Positions 1 to 7,920 of a stretch of 64,000 nt of DNA are shown here, in pieces. Below the pieces are notes generated by a model. That model was not told the DNA's origin. It made no database searches and saw only the letters and a list, made by a program, of their open reading frames with translations. Position 1 is the first letter of the stretch; each line of letters opens with the position of its first letter. Source of the DNA: Anaerocolumna jejuensis DSM 15929 (GTDB taxonomy: Bacteria > Bacillota > Clostridia > Lachnospirales > Lachnospiraceae); NCBI RefSeq assembly GCF_900142215.1, contig NZ_FRAC01000024.1, positions 1 to 64,000 on the forward strand. Reading direction: 5' to 3'. A program made the position numbers and the translations under genes.

Positions 1-205
1 CGTCATAGTATTTTGAGATACAGAGACGCACAGTACGTTTACTTATGTTTAGTCTGGTGGCTATTACATCAAAAGAAATACCATCAGCTTTATATAATAA
101 AATTCTTGCACGGTCGACAACCTGAGCTTGAATAGTTCTTGTTTTTGATAATGATTTAAGATATGTTTTGTCTTCATCTGACAAAGGTAAAAAGGTCTGC
201 TTCAT
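1..205 (-). CDS. IS630-family transposase, N-terminal part (cut by window edge)
   Basis: The reverse strand opens at an ATG at 205 and stays open to the window edge, giving 68 codons that start MKQTFLPLSDEDKTYLKSLS. A helix-turn-helix follows (GISFDVIATRLNISKRTVR), the usual DNA-binding N-terminus of IS630/Tc1-type transposases, whose DDE catalytic domain would lie beyond the window. Whether the element is intact cannot be judged. The A+T-rich stretch 206-300 should contain its terminal inverted repeat. It abuts a half copy of a long palindromic repeat (303-371), so insertion probably cut that repeat. Family is inferred from the N-terminal pattern only. Confidence 0.7.
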   Translation of the reverse strand, partial: MKQTFLPLSDEDKTYLKSLSKTRTIQAQVVDRARILLYKADGISFDVIATRLNISKRTVRLCISKYYD

Positions 206-302
206 ATTCACCAATCCTTTATATTTGATGAATATATTATAACACATATCAAAACATTATTATATATGGTACTTATTTAATTTATGATATACTAGTCATA
301 AC

Positions 303-371
303 GGCTGCCATTTAAGTGTCATATGGAACCGCTCAATAGAAAATGCCTGAACGGAACCAGAAACCATCTGT
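303..371. repeat. half copy of long palindromic repeat (family A)
   Basis: The segment with GCTGCCATTTAAGTGTCA and, further on, AATAGAAAAT and CATCTG matches in order the right arm of the complete palindrome at 53291-53537. The intervening stem sequence differs. No left arm is present; sequence to the left belongs to the IS630-type element, which suggests truncation by transposition. A GCAAACGCATGAAAC box follows about 60 bp later, the same arrangement as at 53538-53613. Confidence 0.6.
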
Positions 372-428
372 GCTTTGCCTTAAAATTTTCTGTGAATAGA
401 TGTGCAAGGATGAACTGTAAGCAAACTA

Positions 429-526
429 AGCAAACGCATGAAACCAGTTCAAGGAAAGGCAGGAGAACATGTTCTGCCTTGGGTAAGGAAGTACTAGGGT
501 ACTTAATTTTGTTTCATACGTTTGCT
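429..526. repeat. inverted repeat with GCAAACGCATGAAAC boxes
   Basis: AGCAAACGCATGAAAC (429-444) faces GTTTCATACGTTTGCT (511-526), a 16-bp pair with one mismatch. Inside lie two smaller palindromes, one around AACATGTT within AAGGCAG/CTGCCTT and one of AAGTAC/GTACTT. The same boxes bound the 300-bp palindromes at 29159-29456 and 53599-53898, so they look like element ends. Here the large inner palindrome is absent. Confidence 0.6.
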
Positions 527-566
527 ATGAAGCTTTTGGTTTTAAAATTATCTCAGCCTTCCTTTA

Positions 567-641
567 TGTATACTTGGGGGATAAAAATGCAACGAAGTGA
601 CTTTCATGGAGCTGAGTGTATTTTTATCCCCCAAGTATACA
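567..641. repeat. 25-bp stem hairpin upstream of xylA
   Basis: Two 25-nt arms (567-591 and 617-641) pair with one mismatch around a 25-nt loop; each arm contains CTTGGGGGATAAAAA or its complement. There is no clean U-tract, so it is not a standard intrinsic terminator. It may block read-through from the repeat region into the xyl promoter 70 bp downstream. Confidence 0.6.
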
Positions 642-713
642 TTCAATAAACCTGATATTTAAACGCCTTAATTAAGGCTATAAAAAAAGAAAATTATGTG
701 GGTGTAAAATGGA

Positions 714-742
714 TTGACAAGTGGAATAAATACTGTTATGAT
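714..742 (+). promoter_or_regulatory. xylA promoter (sigma-A type)
   Basis: TTGACA at 714-719 and TATGAT at 737-742 are separated by 17 bp, close to consensus. The start site would fall near 750, about 40 bp ahead of xylA. Confidence 0.7.
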
Positions 743-758
743 AAATGTATCAAATATA

Positions 759-773
759 GTTTAGTAAATAAAC
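759..773. promoter_or_regulatory. candidate xyl operator
   Basis: GTTTAGTAAATAAAC is a 5-5-5 inverted repeat (GTTTA/TAAAC) just downstream of the predicted start site and ahead of the xylA ribosome binding site. Firmicute XylR (ROK family) operators are A+T-rich with GTTTA-like half sites. No xylR lies in the window, so assignment to XylR is inference. Confidence 0.45.
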
Positions 774-791
774 AAATAGGAGGAATTGAAT

Positions 792-2111
792 ATGGCTTAT
801 TTTGAGAAGGTAGGCAAAATTGAATATGAAGGACCCGCAAGTAAAAATCCCCTGGCCTTTAAGTATTACAATCCCACTGAAGTGGTGATGGGTAAGACTA
901 TGAAGGAACAGCTTCGTTTTGCCATGTCCTACTGGCACACCTTTACCTATATGGGAAATGACCCTTTTGGCTCAGCAACTATGTTCAGACCCTGGGATAA
1001 CCATGAGTGTTCCATGGAAGTTGCCAAGGAAAGAGTCCATGCAGCTTTTGAATTTATGGAAAAAGCTCAGATTCCTTATTTTTGCTTTCATGACAGGGAC
1101 ATCGCTCCGGAGGGCAAGGACCTGGCAGAAACCAATGCAAGACTGGATGAAATCGTAGCAATAATCAAGGAAGAAATGAAGCGCACAGGAATTAAGTGCC
1201 TTTGGGGGACTACAAATGCCTTCGGCAATCCCAGATTTGTTCATGGTGCAGGCACCTCCTGCAATGCAACGGTATTTGCCTATGCAGCAGCACAGATAAA
1301 GAAGGCAATTGAGCTGACCAAGGAATTAGGCGGAGAGAATTACGTATTCTGGGGCGGAAGAGAAGGCTATGAGACTCTTCTTAATACCAATACGGAATTA
1401 GAGCTTGATAACATGGCAAGACTCCTTAAAATGGCTTGTAATTATGCAGAACAAATTGGATTTACCGGACAGTTCTTAATTGAACCCAAGCCCAAGGAAC
1501 CTACAAAGCACCAGTATGATACAGATGCTGCAACCGTAATGTCCTTCTTAAGAAAATACGATTTGATAGACAAGTTCAAATTGAATATCGAAGCAAATCA
1601 TGCCACACTTGCTATGCATACCTTCCAGCATGAACTTAACATGTGCCGCATTAACGGTGTACTGGGAAGTGTTGATGCCAACATGGGAGACCCTATGCTG
1701 GGCTGGGATACGGACCAGTTCCCTACCAATATCTATGACACTACTCTGGCGATGTATGAGGTTCTTTTGGGAGGCGGCTTCACAAAAGGCGGACTTAACT
1801 TTGACTCCAAGGTAAGAAGAGCTTCCTTCGAAGAAGACGATTTGTTCCTTGCCTATATTGCAGGCATGGATGCTTTTGCCAAGGGCCTTAAGGTTGCGGC
1901 AAAGCTGTTAGAGGATAAAGTATTTGAAGACTTTAAGGAAAAACGCTATGCCAGCTACCAGGAAGGACTGGGAAAAGATATCGTGGAAGGCAAGGCTGAT
2001 TTTAAGACTCTGGAAGCCTATGCCCTTAATAGCGGCATCACTCCTAATACCTCCGGAAGACAGGAAATGTTAGAGGGTATTTTAAACCAGTATATCTTAG
2101 AGACAAAATAA
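792..2111 (+). CDS. xylA: xylose isomerase
   Basis: Converts D-xylose to D-xylulose in the cytoplasm, the first step of the isomerase route of xylose use. The 439-aa protein is a class II xylose isomerase closely resembling the Clostridium type. The catalytic pair is seen in CFHDRDIAPEG (His100, Asp103). Metal-site motifs are WGGREGYE, the glutamate of LIEPKPKEPTKHQ, ANHATLAMHTFQHEL and DANMGDPMLGWDTDQFP. The start is ATG 792, eight bases after AGGAGG; an upstream in-frame TTG at 786 is less likely. xylB follows 124 bp later across a hairpin. Length is normal and nothing is missing. Confidence 0.96.
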   Translation: MAYFEKVGKIEYEGPASKNPLAFKYYNPTEVVMGKTMKEQLRFAMSYWHTFTYMGNDPFGSATMFRPWDNHECSMEVAKERVHAAFEFMEKAQIPYFCFHDRDIAPEGKDLAETNARLDEIVAIIKEEMKRTGIKCLWGTTNAFGNPRFVHGAGTSCNATVFAYAAAQIKKAIELTKELGGENYVFWGGREGYETLLNTNTELELDNMARLLKMACNYAEQIGFTGQFLIEPKPKEPTKHQYDTDAATVMSFLRKYDLIDKFKLNIEANHATLAMHTFQHELNMCRINGVLGSVDANMGDPMLGWDTDQFPTNIYDTTLAMYEVLLGGGFTKGGLNFDSKVRRASFEEDDLFLAYIAGMDAFAKGLKVAAKLLEDKVFEDFKEKRYASYQEGLGKDIVEGKADFKTLEAYALNSGITPNTSGRQEMLEGILNQYILETK

Positions 2112-2145
2112 GAGTTAGGACGAAGATAAGTATAAAATCAGACGG

Positions 2146-2210
2146 GGCTGCTGCAGTGGATAACTTACGGGTATTGCATACAAGAACTGTAAGGCATCCG
2201 GGCAGCAGCC
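2146..2210. repeat. GGCTGCTGC hairpin between xylA and xylB
   Basis: GGCTGCTGC (2146-2154) pairs with GCAGCAGCC (2202-2210); the 47-nt interior is partly self-complementary. There is no U-run. It may act as a processing or partial-termination element that lowers xylB relative to xylA. It shares its stem base with the hairpins at 9266-9363 and 20254-20308. Confidence 0.6.
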
Positions 2211-2235
2211 TCAGGAAAAAAGAAGAGAGGTCTGT

Positions 2236-3714
2236 ATGCTGTATATCGGAGTTGACTTAGGTACTTCATCCGTTAAATTGCTGTTAATGGATGAAAAGGG
2301 TACTATCAGAAATATTGTAACAAAGGAATATCCTATCAGCTTCCCAAAGCCAGGCTGGTCAGAGCAGAATCCTGCCGATTGGTTTTCCAGTCTCATGGAA
2401 GGCTTAAAGGAGCTAGTTGGGGACGGGGAAAAGAAAGAAGTAGGCGGCATCAGTTTCAGCGGCCAGATGCATGGTATGGTAATCCTTGATGAAGAGGATA
2501 GAGTAATCCGCCCTGCTATTTTGTGGAATGACGGACGTACAAAAGAGGAATGTGATTATTTAAACGAAACAATCGGCAGGGAGAAGATTTCCTCCTATAC
2601 CGGAAATATGGCTTTAACAGGCTTTACTGCCCCCAAGCTTTTATGGGTGAAAAAACATGAACCGGATAATTTCCGTAAAATCAGAAAGGTGATGCTTCCC
2701 AAGGATTATATAGCCTATTGCTTATCCGGTGTTCATTCTACAGATGTCTCCGATGCCTCCGGTATGCTGCTTTTTAATGTAAAGGAGAAATGCTGGTCCA
2801 AAGAAATGCTTGAACTTGCAGGCTTGAAGGAAGAACAGATGGCAAAGGTATATGAAAGCTATGAAGTAACCGGTACCTTAAGAGCGGATATTGCAAAGGA
2901 ACTGGGCTTTCCTCCGGAATGTAAGGTAATAGCCGGCGGCGGCGACCAGGCGGTGGCAGCAGTAGGAACCGGTACGGTTGGTTCCGGCATGTGCAATGTA
3001 TCCCTTGGAACCTCCGGAGTAGTATTTGTTGCCAGCAAGGAGTATTCTGAAATAAAGGACAATGCCCTTCATGTATTTGCCCACGCTGACGGACGGTACC
3101 ATTTTATGGGAGTTATGCTTTCGGCAGCGGCTTCTAACAAGTGGTGGATGGACGAGGTGCTAAAGACCAGAGAATATGCCAAAGAACAGCAGGCTATCGT
3201 AGAGCTTGGGAAAAATAACGTATATTTTCTGCCCTATCTTATGGGAGAGAGAACACCCCACAATGATCCCGATGCAAGAGGCACCTTTGTCGGCATGACA
3301 ATGGATACTACCAGGGAAGATATGACACAGGCAGTTCTGGAAGGGGTAGCCTTTGCCCTGAAGGATTCCTTTGAAATCATTAAGGATACGGGCCTTTCCA
3401 TCAAGCGCATCCGTATTAACGGCGGTGGAGCCAAGAGCCCCCTCTGGTGCAGAATCATTGCAAATGTGCTGAATGTAAAGGTTGATAAGATAAATTCCGA
3501 GGAAGGTCCGGCATTTGGAGCTGCCATATTGGCAGCGGTAGGCTGCAAAGAATTCGCCTCCGTAGAGGAAGCAGCCGCAAAGCTTATTCAGGTAACGGAA
3601 ACCACCGAGCCGGAAGAAGAAATCGTTAATCTTTATGAGAAGAAATATAATGTGTTCAAAGAAATATATCCTGCTTTAGAGCCTGTATATAAAAGAATGG
3701 CAGAAGAAAACTAA
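2236..3714 (+). CDS. xylB: xylulokinase
   Basis: Phosphorylates D-xylulose with ATP to xylulose 5-phosphate, feeding the pentose phosphate pathway; second gene of the xyl pair. The 492-aa FGGY-family kinase has the N-terminal phosphate loop GVDLGTSSVKLL, the substrate-side GQMHGMV, a catalytic aspartate in GGGDQAVAAVGTG and the C-terminal ATP-binding GGGAKSPLW. Length is typical for XylB. ATG 2236 follows AGAGAGG. FGGY kinases can be mis-assigned among sugars, but adjacency to xylA settles the substrate. Confidence 0.94.
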   Translation: MLYIGVDLGTSSVKLLLMDEKGTIRNIVTKEYPISFPKPGWSEQNPADWFSSLMEGLKELVGDGEKKEVGGISFSGQMHGMVILDEEDRVIRPAILWNDGRTKEECDYLNETIGREKISSYTGNMALTGFTAPKLLWVKKHEPDNFRKIRKVMLPKDYIAYCLSGVHSTDVSDASGMLLFNVKEKCWSKEMLELAGLKEEQMAKVYESYEVTGTLRADIAKELGFPPECKVIAGGGDQAVAAVGTGTVGSGMCNVSLGTSGVVFVASKEYSEIKDNALHVFAHADGRYHFMGVMLSAAASNKWWMDEVLKTREYAKEQQAIVELGKNNVYFLPYLMGERTPHNDPDARGTFVGMTMDTTREDMTQAVLEGVAFALKDSFEIIKDTGLSIKRIRINGGGAKSPLWCRIIANVLNVKVDKINSEEGPAFGAAILAAVGCKEFASVEEAAAKLIQVTETTEPEEEIVNLYEKKYNVFKEIYPALEPVYKRMAEEN

Positions 3715-3750
3715 TATCTAAGTTAAATATAAGTTGAATTATGTTTTTGA

Positions 3751-3803
3751 CCTCTTTCAGATATAAAAATTCCATATCTTCCAGCTTTTATTTCTGGAAG
3801 AGG
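3751..3803. repeat. hairpin with conserved CCATATNTTCCAGC loop, copy 1
   Basis: Stem CCTCTTTCAGATATAAAA pairs with TTTTATTTCTGGAAGAGG apart from small bulges. The loop is ATTCCATATCTTCCAGC. It lies just after xylB and may act as its 3' stabiliser or terminator. The same loop on a different stem occurs at 9202-9252. Confidence 0.55.
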
Positions 3804-3860
3804 AAAGAACTAATTTCAACCATGTAAAAACAGGAAACGGTTATAAAATATTTGGATTAC

Positions 3861-3900
3861 TGCAAAATGACCGCCTGCACTTGCAGGCGGTCATTTTGCA
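3861..3900. terminator. perfect 19-bp hairpin, bidirectional terminator candidate
   Basis: TGCAAAATGACCGCCTGCA is followed within two bases by its exact complement. The hairpin sits between convergent xylB and the methyltransferase gene at 3974-4540. Its AAAA/TTTT segments lie within the stem, and neither strand has a long external U-run. Confidence 0.6.
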
Positions 3901-3973
3901 GGCCGGATTCAAGCTATTGGCTGTATTGGTATGATGATTAAAAAGGGCTTAGATTAGAACAAGCTTTTCGTAT

Positions 3974-4540
3974 TTATTTTTTACGGAAGATATAAGTAAC
4001 AAAAAAACCTCTGTCATCGGCATTTTCTATATTCTTAATCAATTCAAAGGATCTTTTCAGCTGTTCAAAATCAGCAGGCTGAATAAGATCTTCTTTTCTG
4101 ATTTTGGAATCAATCTTATGATGCTGTCCAAAACCACAGACAAATAAAATCCCGTTGTCCGTTATATGGTTTTCCATACTGCCGAGCTGTTTCCTGCTTA
4201 ACCTGTAGTGATTTACTAAGACATTATCAAAGATACCGATATCATTCAATGAATTTGGAATACTTAGATCAATCAGTTTTGTATTTACAGAGTAATTTTT
4301 TCTATCAGCAAATATCTTCAAGCGTTCAAGAGCTTTACTGCTAAAATCAACTCCTGTTACTTGAAAGCCGTTCTCCAGTAAAAACAATGTATTTCTGCCG
4401 TCTCCGCATGCTATATCAAGGATAGAGCCATTTTTTAGGCATGAAATATTTTCAAGCAGAGATTTCTCCGGTTGTAAGGGATTATCTCCCCTTACAGCAA
4501 ATTTACTATCCCAGTATTCCTTATTTCCCATGTATTCCAT
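3974..4540 (-). CDS. class I SAM-dependent methyltransferase
   Basis: A 188-aa Rossmann-fold methyltransferase with SAM motif I seen as ILDIACGDGRNTLFLLENG and the acidic residue ending strand 2 in VTGVDFSSKAL. It begins with the NKEYWDSKF signature common to tellurite-resistance/thiopurine-type small methyltransferases. The substrate cannot be named. ATG 4540 is preceded by AAAGGA. The gene is monocistronic, convergent with xylB and beside a transposase remnant, which fits an accessory patch. It appears full length for the small class. Confidence 0.75.
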   Translation of the reverse strand: MEYMGNKEYWDSKFAVRGDNPLQPEKSLLENISCLKNGSILDIACGDGRNTLFLLENGFQVTGVDFSSKALERLKIFADRKNYSVNTKLIDLSIPNSLNDIGIFDNVLVNHYRLSRKQLGSMENHITDNGILFVCGFGQHHKIDSKIRKEDLIQPADFEQLKRSFELIKNIENADDRGFFVTYIFRKK

Positions 4541-4729
4541 TGGTATTCCTTTCTTGTATATATAATCCTTTATTTAATAATTCTTAAATTGTAGATGAGA
4601 TGGATTTAGCGAATATTCCTGTTATACTAGAAGAATGTCGCAGTACTGCCTATATATCGGCAAACTGACCCTGTTACCGTATAAGTGTTGCTGGATGAAT
4701 AAGTCATTTTAAGGGCTTTAAAAACCTCA

Positions 4730-5050
4730 TCAAGAGTTATTGCTTTTGACCTGATAATCGTCCAGACCAAGATGCTTCTTTGTTTCACGTAAAAAGGTTT
4801 CAATTGGCCATCGACTTTTGTAATGAATCAGAAGTTCTTCCGTGGTCAGTGCGGTGTCAAGTGTTATAAATGTCCTTAAGCACCACTCTTTAAAAAGAGC
4901 TTCCTTGGGCCAGCATAAAACGATAAGGCAAGCTGGGATATCTTTTAGCTTGCCACGATAGGTATAAACATAATACTCACGGTTACCAACTTTGATTAGG
5001 TTGACATCTTCCTGTGTTAGTATTTTATTCATACCATGGAGCTTAAGCAA
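4730..5050 (-). pseudogene. transposase remnant (IS4/IS701-like DDE C-terminal part)
   Basis: The 106-residue reading frame contains LLIHYKSRWPIETFLRETKK followed by HLGLDDYQV, the C-terminal catalytic-glutamate region of IS4/IS701-type DDE transposases (YxxRWxIExFxRxxKxxLGL). The N-terminal domain and the first catalytic aspartates are absent, and no terminal repeats were recognised, so this is a decayed fragment. It lies immediately upstream of the effector cassette at 5269-7755 and is consistent with that block having arrived or rearranged by transposition. Confidence 0.8.
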
Positions 5051-5099
5051 AAATGCTCTTTATAGTTATCATAATATAATGGCAAAAATATGGTAATAT

Positions 5100-5238
5100 T
5101 TTATAGAATATTCCTATCAACTATTTTCCAATTTTAACCGATTAATTATGCAGGGATGAGAGTTTTATACGAATACGAACTGTGGAGCTATGGGTCTTGA
5201 CAGCAGCAGTAAGTATATTTGAGAGAAGGCTTTATGGA
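5100..5238 (+). repeat. decayed duplicate of the 7304-7552 block
   Basis: 5100-5158 matches 7304-7362 almost base for base (shared core CCAATTTTAACCGATTAATT). 5195-5238 matches 7508-7552, which is coding sequence of the 101-aa gene (shared TCTTGACAGCAGCAG and GAGAAGGCTTTA). The roughly 145 bp between these blocks in the downstream copy is shortened to 36 bp here. An old copy of the small gene therefore once stood directly upstream of the effector gene and was mostly deleted. Confidence 0.7.
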
Positions 5239-5268
5239 ATCAGATTGCAAAGGATTAAGGTGGTTTAA

Positions 5269-6468
5269 ATGGCAGATGGAACAAAATATGTAGTACATGG
5301 AATGAGAGCGAAATGCAGCGAAGGGTCGATGGAGAATTATATTAACACAGATAAAGGGCATGGCGTAGTATATCAGGGACAGCCTGTTCTAAATGCCAAT
5401 GACCATGTAAAAGATATCAATTTGACTCACTTTGGAGACTGTAAATCAAAGCTCATCTTTGAGGAAGCAAAAAAACAGGCCGATGAAAAATATAAGGCAG
5501 AAGAGGGAGACGGTTTTTTTGGCAAACTTGGAAAAGGAATTGCGAAATTTACAACAAAAACAGTACTTAACGTGAAGGAAACCTTTGCATCCAATAAGTG
5601 TGAGCTGGATACTCCCCTGCCTTGGCTATTTACCAGCAGAGATCATATGATAGACGGGGCACCGGCCCTTACCACGGAAAGTCAGTGCCCCTGTAAGTTC
5701 GGCGGTATTATTACCATTGTTCAGGAGGAAGAAGTGGCGATGGAAAGTGAGCAGTCGATAAAAGCGGTGGCGAAAGAAAAGAAGAAGACGGGTAAAGATA
5801 CCACATGGTTTCAAGAATTATTGGATGATGCTGATAAATCATTAGATGCTTGGCTTATAGCACATGGATATGCTGGAACAGATGAATATGGTGCAAGAGC
5901 TCTGTGGATGTTTGAAGATGACAATGGAATTTACCATGCAAAAACTAATGCTTGGCAACAAATTGGTGGATATAATTATTTATATGATAAAGCTTTCGAT
6001 TATGGAACAAGCATGGATGCGCAATTTTTCAATTTCACTTACAATGAGAGAGAATTTAGAGTATGGGCATGGAAAGGTGATTATATAAACTTAGGAGCAG
6101 GAGCTGAAATAGGAATCTATTCCCACACATCAGGTATTCTTGGTCTGGCCAATATTGAGAGTCCAAATGAGGACCATTGGTTGGTTGATACAAATCTTTC
6201 AATGCCTATGACTTTGAACTTGGTAGATAATGAAGGTCATGAAATATCTGATTATAGGCCAACTGAGGTACAATGGTGGATAACTAGTTTTAACCCAGCA
6301 TATAAAGATGTTGAAGCAAGTAATCTAACAGCCACGTATACTATTAACTTTTCCGGTAACGAGTATGATAAAGGAATGTATGATGCATTTAGGGAACAAT
6401 GGGAGGGGCAATACAAAAATCTTACATTCGATAACTATACGGTCACATTTGGATTTTTAGGGAGATGA
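5269..6468 (+). CDS. PAAR-like (DUF4280) protein with C-terminal DUF4474 domain, putative injected effector
   Basis: 399 aa, no signal peptide. Residues 5-150 match the DUF4280 PAAR-like fold: YVVHGMRAKCSEGS at the start, GDCKSK, TTESQCPCKFGG, with cysteines 16, 58, 111, 140 and 142. PAAR-like domains cap the spike of contractile injection systems and carry toxins. A lysine-rich linker (about 165-178) joins it to residues 235-399, which match DUF4474 (KAFDYGTSMDAQFFNFTYN, WAWKGDY, GAEIGIYS, EVQWWITSFNP). The activity of DUF4474 is not known to me. The start follows AAGGTGG. The next gene is a lipoprotein, as expected for an effector-immunity pair. No sheath, tube or baseplate genes are in the window, so delivery is inferred. 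Confidence 0.75.
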   Translation: MADGTKYVVHGMRAKCSEGSMENYINTDKGHGVVYQGQPVLNANDHVKDINLTHFGDCKSKLIFEEAKKQADEKYKAEEGDGFFGKLGKGIAKFTTKTVLNVKETFASNKCELDTPLPWLFTSRDHMIDGAPALTTESQCPCKFGGIITIVQEEEVAMESEQSIKAVAKEKKKTGKDTTWFQELLDDADKSLDAWLIAHGYAGTDEYGARALWMFEDDNGIYHAKTNAWQQIGGYNYLYDKAFDYGTSMDAQFFNFTYNEREFRVWAWKGDYINLGAGAEIGIYSHTSGILGLANIESPNEDHWLVDTNLSMPMTLNLVDNEGHEISDYRPTEVQWWITSFNPAYKDVEASNLTATYTINFSGNEYDKGMYDAFREQWEGQYKNLTFDNYTVTFGFLGR

Positions 6469-6473
6469 GAACT

Positions 6474-6992
6474 ATGAAAAAAAGAGTCGTAGTCCTATGG
6501 TTATTGATAAGTATTTTTTTATTGAATTCATGTTCTTTTTATGGTAATAAAAAAATTATTGTAGATGATAGTGAGAATAGAGCAGATAAAAAAATTGAAC
6601 AATTAATTGAAGTGATAAAAAACGAAGATAAAGATGAGTTAGAATCAATGTTTTCTGAGAAAGCTTTGAATGAGACAGAAGGTTTTGAAGATAGCATTGA
6701 CTATTTGTTTGATTATATTCAAGGAAATATAGAAGGATGGGAAAGATTCAGATTTTCAGGGAATACATCAGTAGACAATGGTAAAAAATCGGAAAGTCTT
6801 GTATCTTGGTATACTGTTCAAACTGACCAAGAAAGTTATATGTTTTTTATTATAGACTTTACAATAGATACTATAAACCCTGATAATGAAGGCTTATATA
6901 CGCTGCGAGTAATCAAAGCAAAAGATGAAGATAAAGAATTTGGTTATGTTGAGGATATGAAAATTCCAGGGATTTATATTCCAAAGGAATAG
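6474..6992 (+). CDS. lipoprotein, DUF5104-like, putative immunity partner
   Basis: 172 aa with a basic N-terminus (MKKRVVVL), a hydrophobic stretch and the lipobox LNSC near residue 20, so it should be anchored to the outer face of the membrane. The mature part is acidic and contains a DUF5104-like segment (IEQLIEVIKNEDKDELESMF...LFDYIQGNIEGW). It overlaps or abuts the effector stop codon (in-frame ATG at 6465 or, better spaced from GGGAG, 6474), so the two are translationally linked. DUF5104 lipoproteins recur beside DUF4280 genes in Firmicutes; an immunity role fits but is inference. Confidence 0.65.
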   Translation: MKKRVVVLWLLISIFLLNSCSFYGNKKIIVDDSENRADKKIEQLIEVIKNEDKDELESMFSEKALNETEGFEDSIDYLFDYIQGNIEGWERFRFSGNTSVDNGKKSESLVSWYTVQTDQESYMFFIIDFTIDTINPDNEGLYTLRVIKAKDEDKEFGYVEDMKIPGIYIPKE

Positions 6993-7449
6993 AGGTGACA
7001 AAACACATTTTGATTCTTACATTTCAATGATAAGACCCTTTCTCAGAAAGCCGCCAAATCCGATTTCATTTTTTACAAATGGACAAACCACCTTATGATG
7101 TTTAATAAAATACTATACAGCTGTACACGGTGGCTTATGGAATGCTATAAAAGTTTTCTGGTTTCATTATGTAACATAAGAATCACCTCTTTACTTAATC
7201 ATAACGCCTGTGTCAAGAGGTTGCGCTATTTTATTGAATTGCTATAGGCATTCAAGTGCCGGGTAATGTTACGAGGCCCCGTAAAACGAATTCGTGATAT
7301 ATATTTATAGAATATTCTCATCAATTATTTTCCAATTTTAACCGATTAATTATATAGGGATGTATGATGAAAATGTTAACGATTGCTTTAGCAGCATAAA
7401 ATTTAGAGTATGATGAGATTATCTGTCTGGATGGACAGGAGGAATAAGC
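6993..7449. other. intergenic region between effector cassette and small acidic gene
   Basis: No ORF with a ribosome site was seen. 7304-7362 is the better-preserved copy of the block also found at 5100-5158 and probably carries the promoter of the 7450 gene. A weak inverted pair AGAGGTGA (6991) / TCACCTCT (about 7185) may mark old element ends. Confidence 0.4.
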
Positions 7450-7755
7450 ATGGACTATTTTGAATTATTTCAAAGCAAAACGGTAGAAAATGCTGAAGAG
7501 CTAATGGATCTTGACAGCAGCAGAAAATTTATTGCGGAGAAGGCTTTACGGAAAGTATTCAAAAATATAAGAATTGAAGAGCTATCTTTACAAATGCATA
7601 CAATATCATTGAATTTAGGTAATTGGCCAGAATGTAGTTATAATACGGTTTCAGCGTCAATGTGGATACGCCACAAAGGAAAACAAATTGCAAGTTATAA
7701 GACCCTTTACACATTTGATGGAGAAGCAGAGGATGATTTCTTTGATATATTTTAA
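7450..7755 (+). CDS. small acidic protein of the effector module, unknown function
   Basis: 101 aa, soluble, acidic C-terminus (GEAEDDFFDIF), strong start (AGGAGG, seven bases before ATG). No family recognised. Its 5' flank and the codons around LDSSRKFIAEKALRKVF recur as a decayed copy immediately upstream of the PAAR-like gene. That ties the protein to the effector module. It might be an adaptor/chaperone loading the PAAR protein, or a second immunity protein; the sequence does not decide. A GTGGTC/GGCCAC hairpin follows. Confidence 0.6.
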   Translation: MDYFELFQSKTVENAEELMDLDSSRKFIAEKALRKVFKNIRIEELSLQMHTISLNLGNWPECSYNTVSASMWIRHKGKQIASYKTLYTFDGEAEDDFFDIF

Positions 7756-7763
7756 GTAGTATG

Positions 7764-7797
7764 AAGACCACACAGTTTCGACTGATGTGGCCTTTCT
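7764..7797 (+). terminator. terminator after the 101-aa gene
   Basis: AAGACCACA pairs with TGTGGCCTT around a 13-nt loop that can extend by AGT/ACT, followed by a short TTTCTT tract. Confidence 0.5.
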
Positions 7798-7920
7798 TAA
7801 AGCTTGCAGAAGTATTGTTGTGACTGGATGATTATCAGGTCAGAAGCGGCCTTAGTATCAAAAGATATTTTATATTGTTAATGCCTTTATTTTACACTAT
7901 CCTCCTTAAGTCTGCCATAT

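Noticed and set aside
323..649. 108-codon ORF upstream of xylA
   Set aside because: It runs through palindromic repeat debris and a hairpin, has no ribosome site and no recognisable protein pattern.
5269..6992. Type VI secretion locus
   Set aside because: Only a PAAR-like cargo and lipoprotein are present; no sheath, tube, baseplate or ATPase genes are in the window, and the host is Gram-positive.
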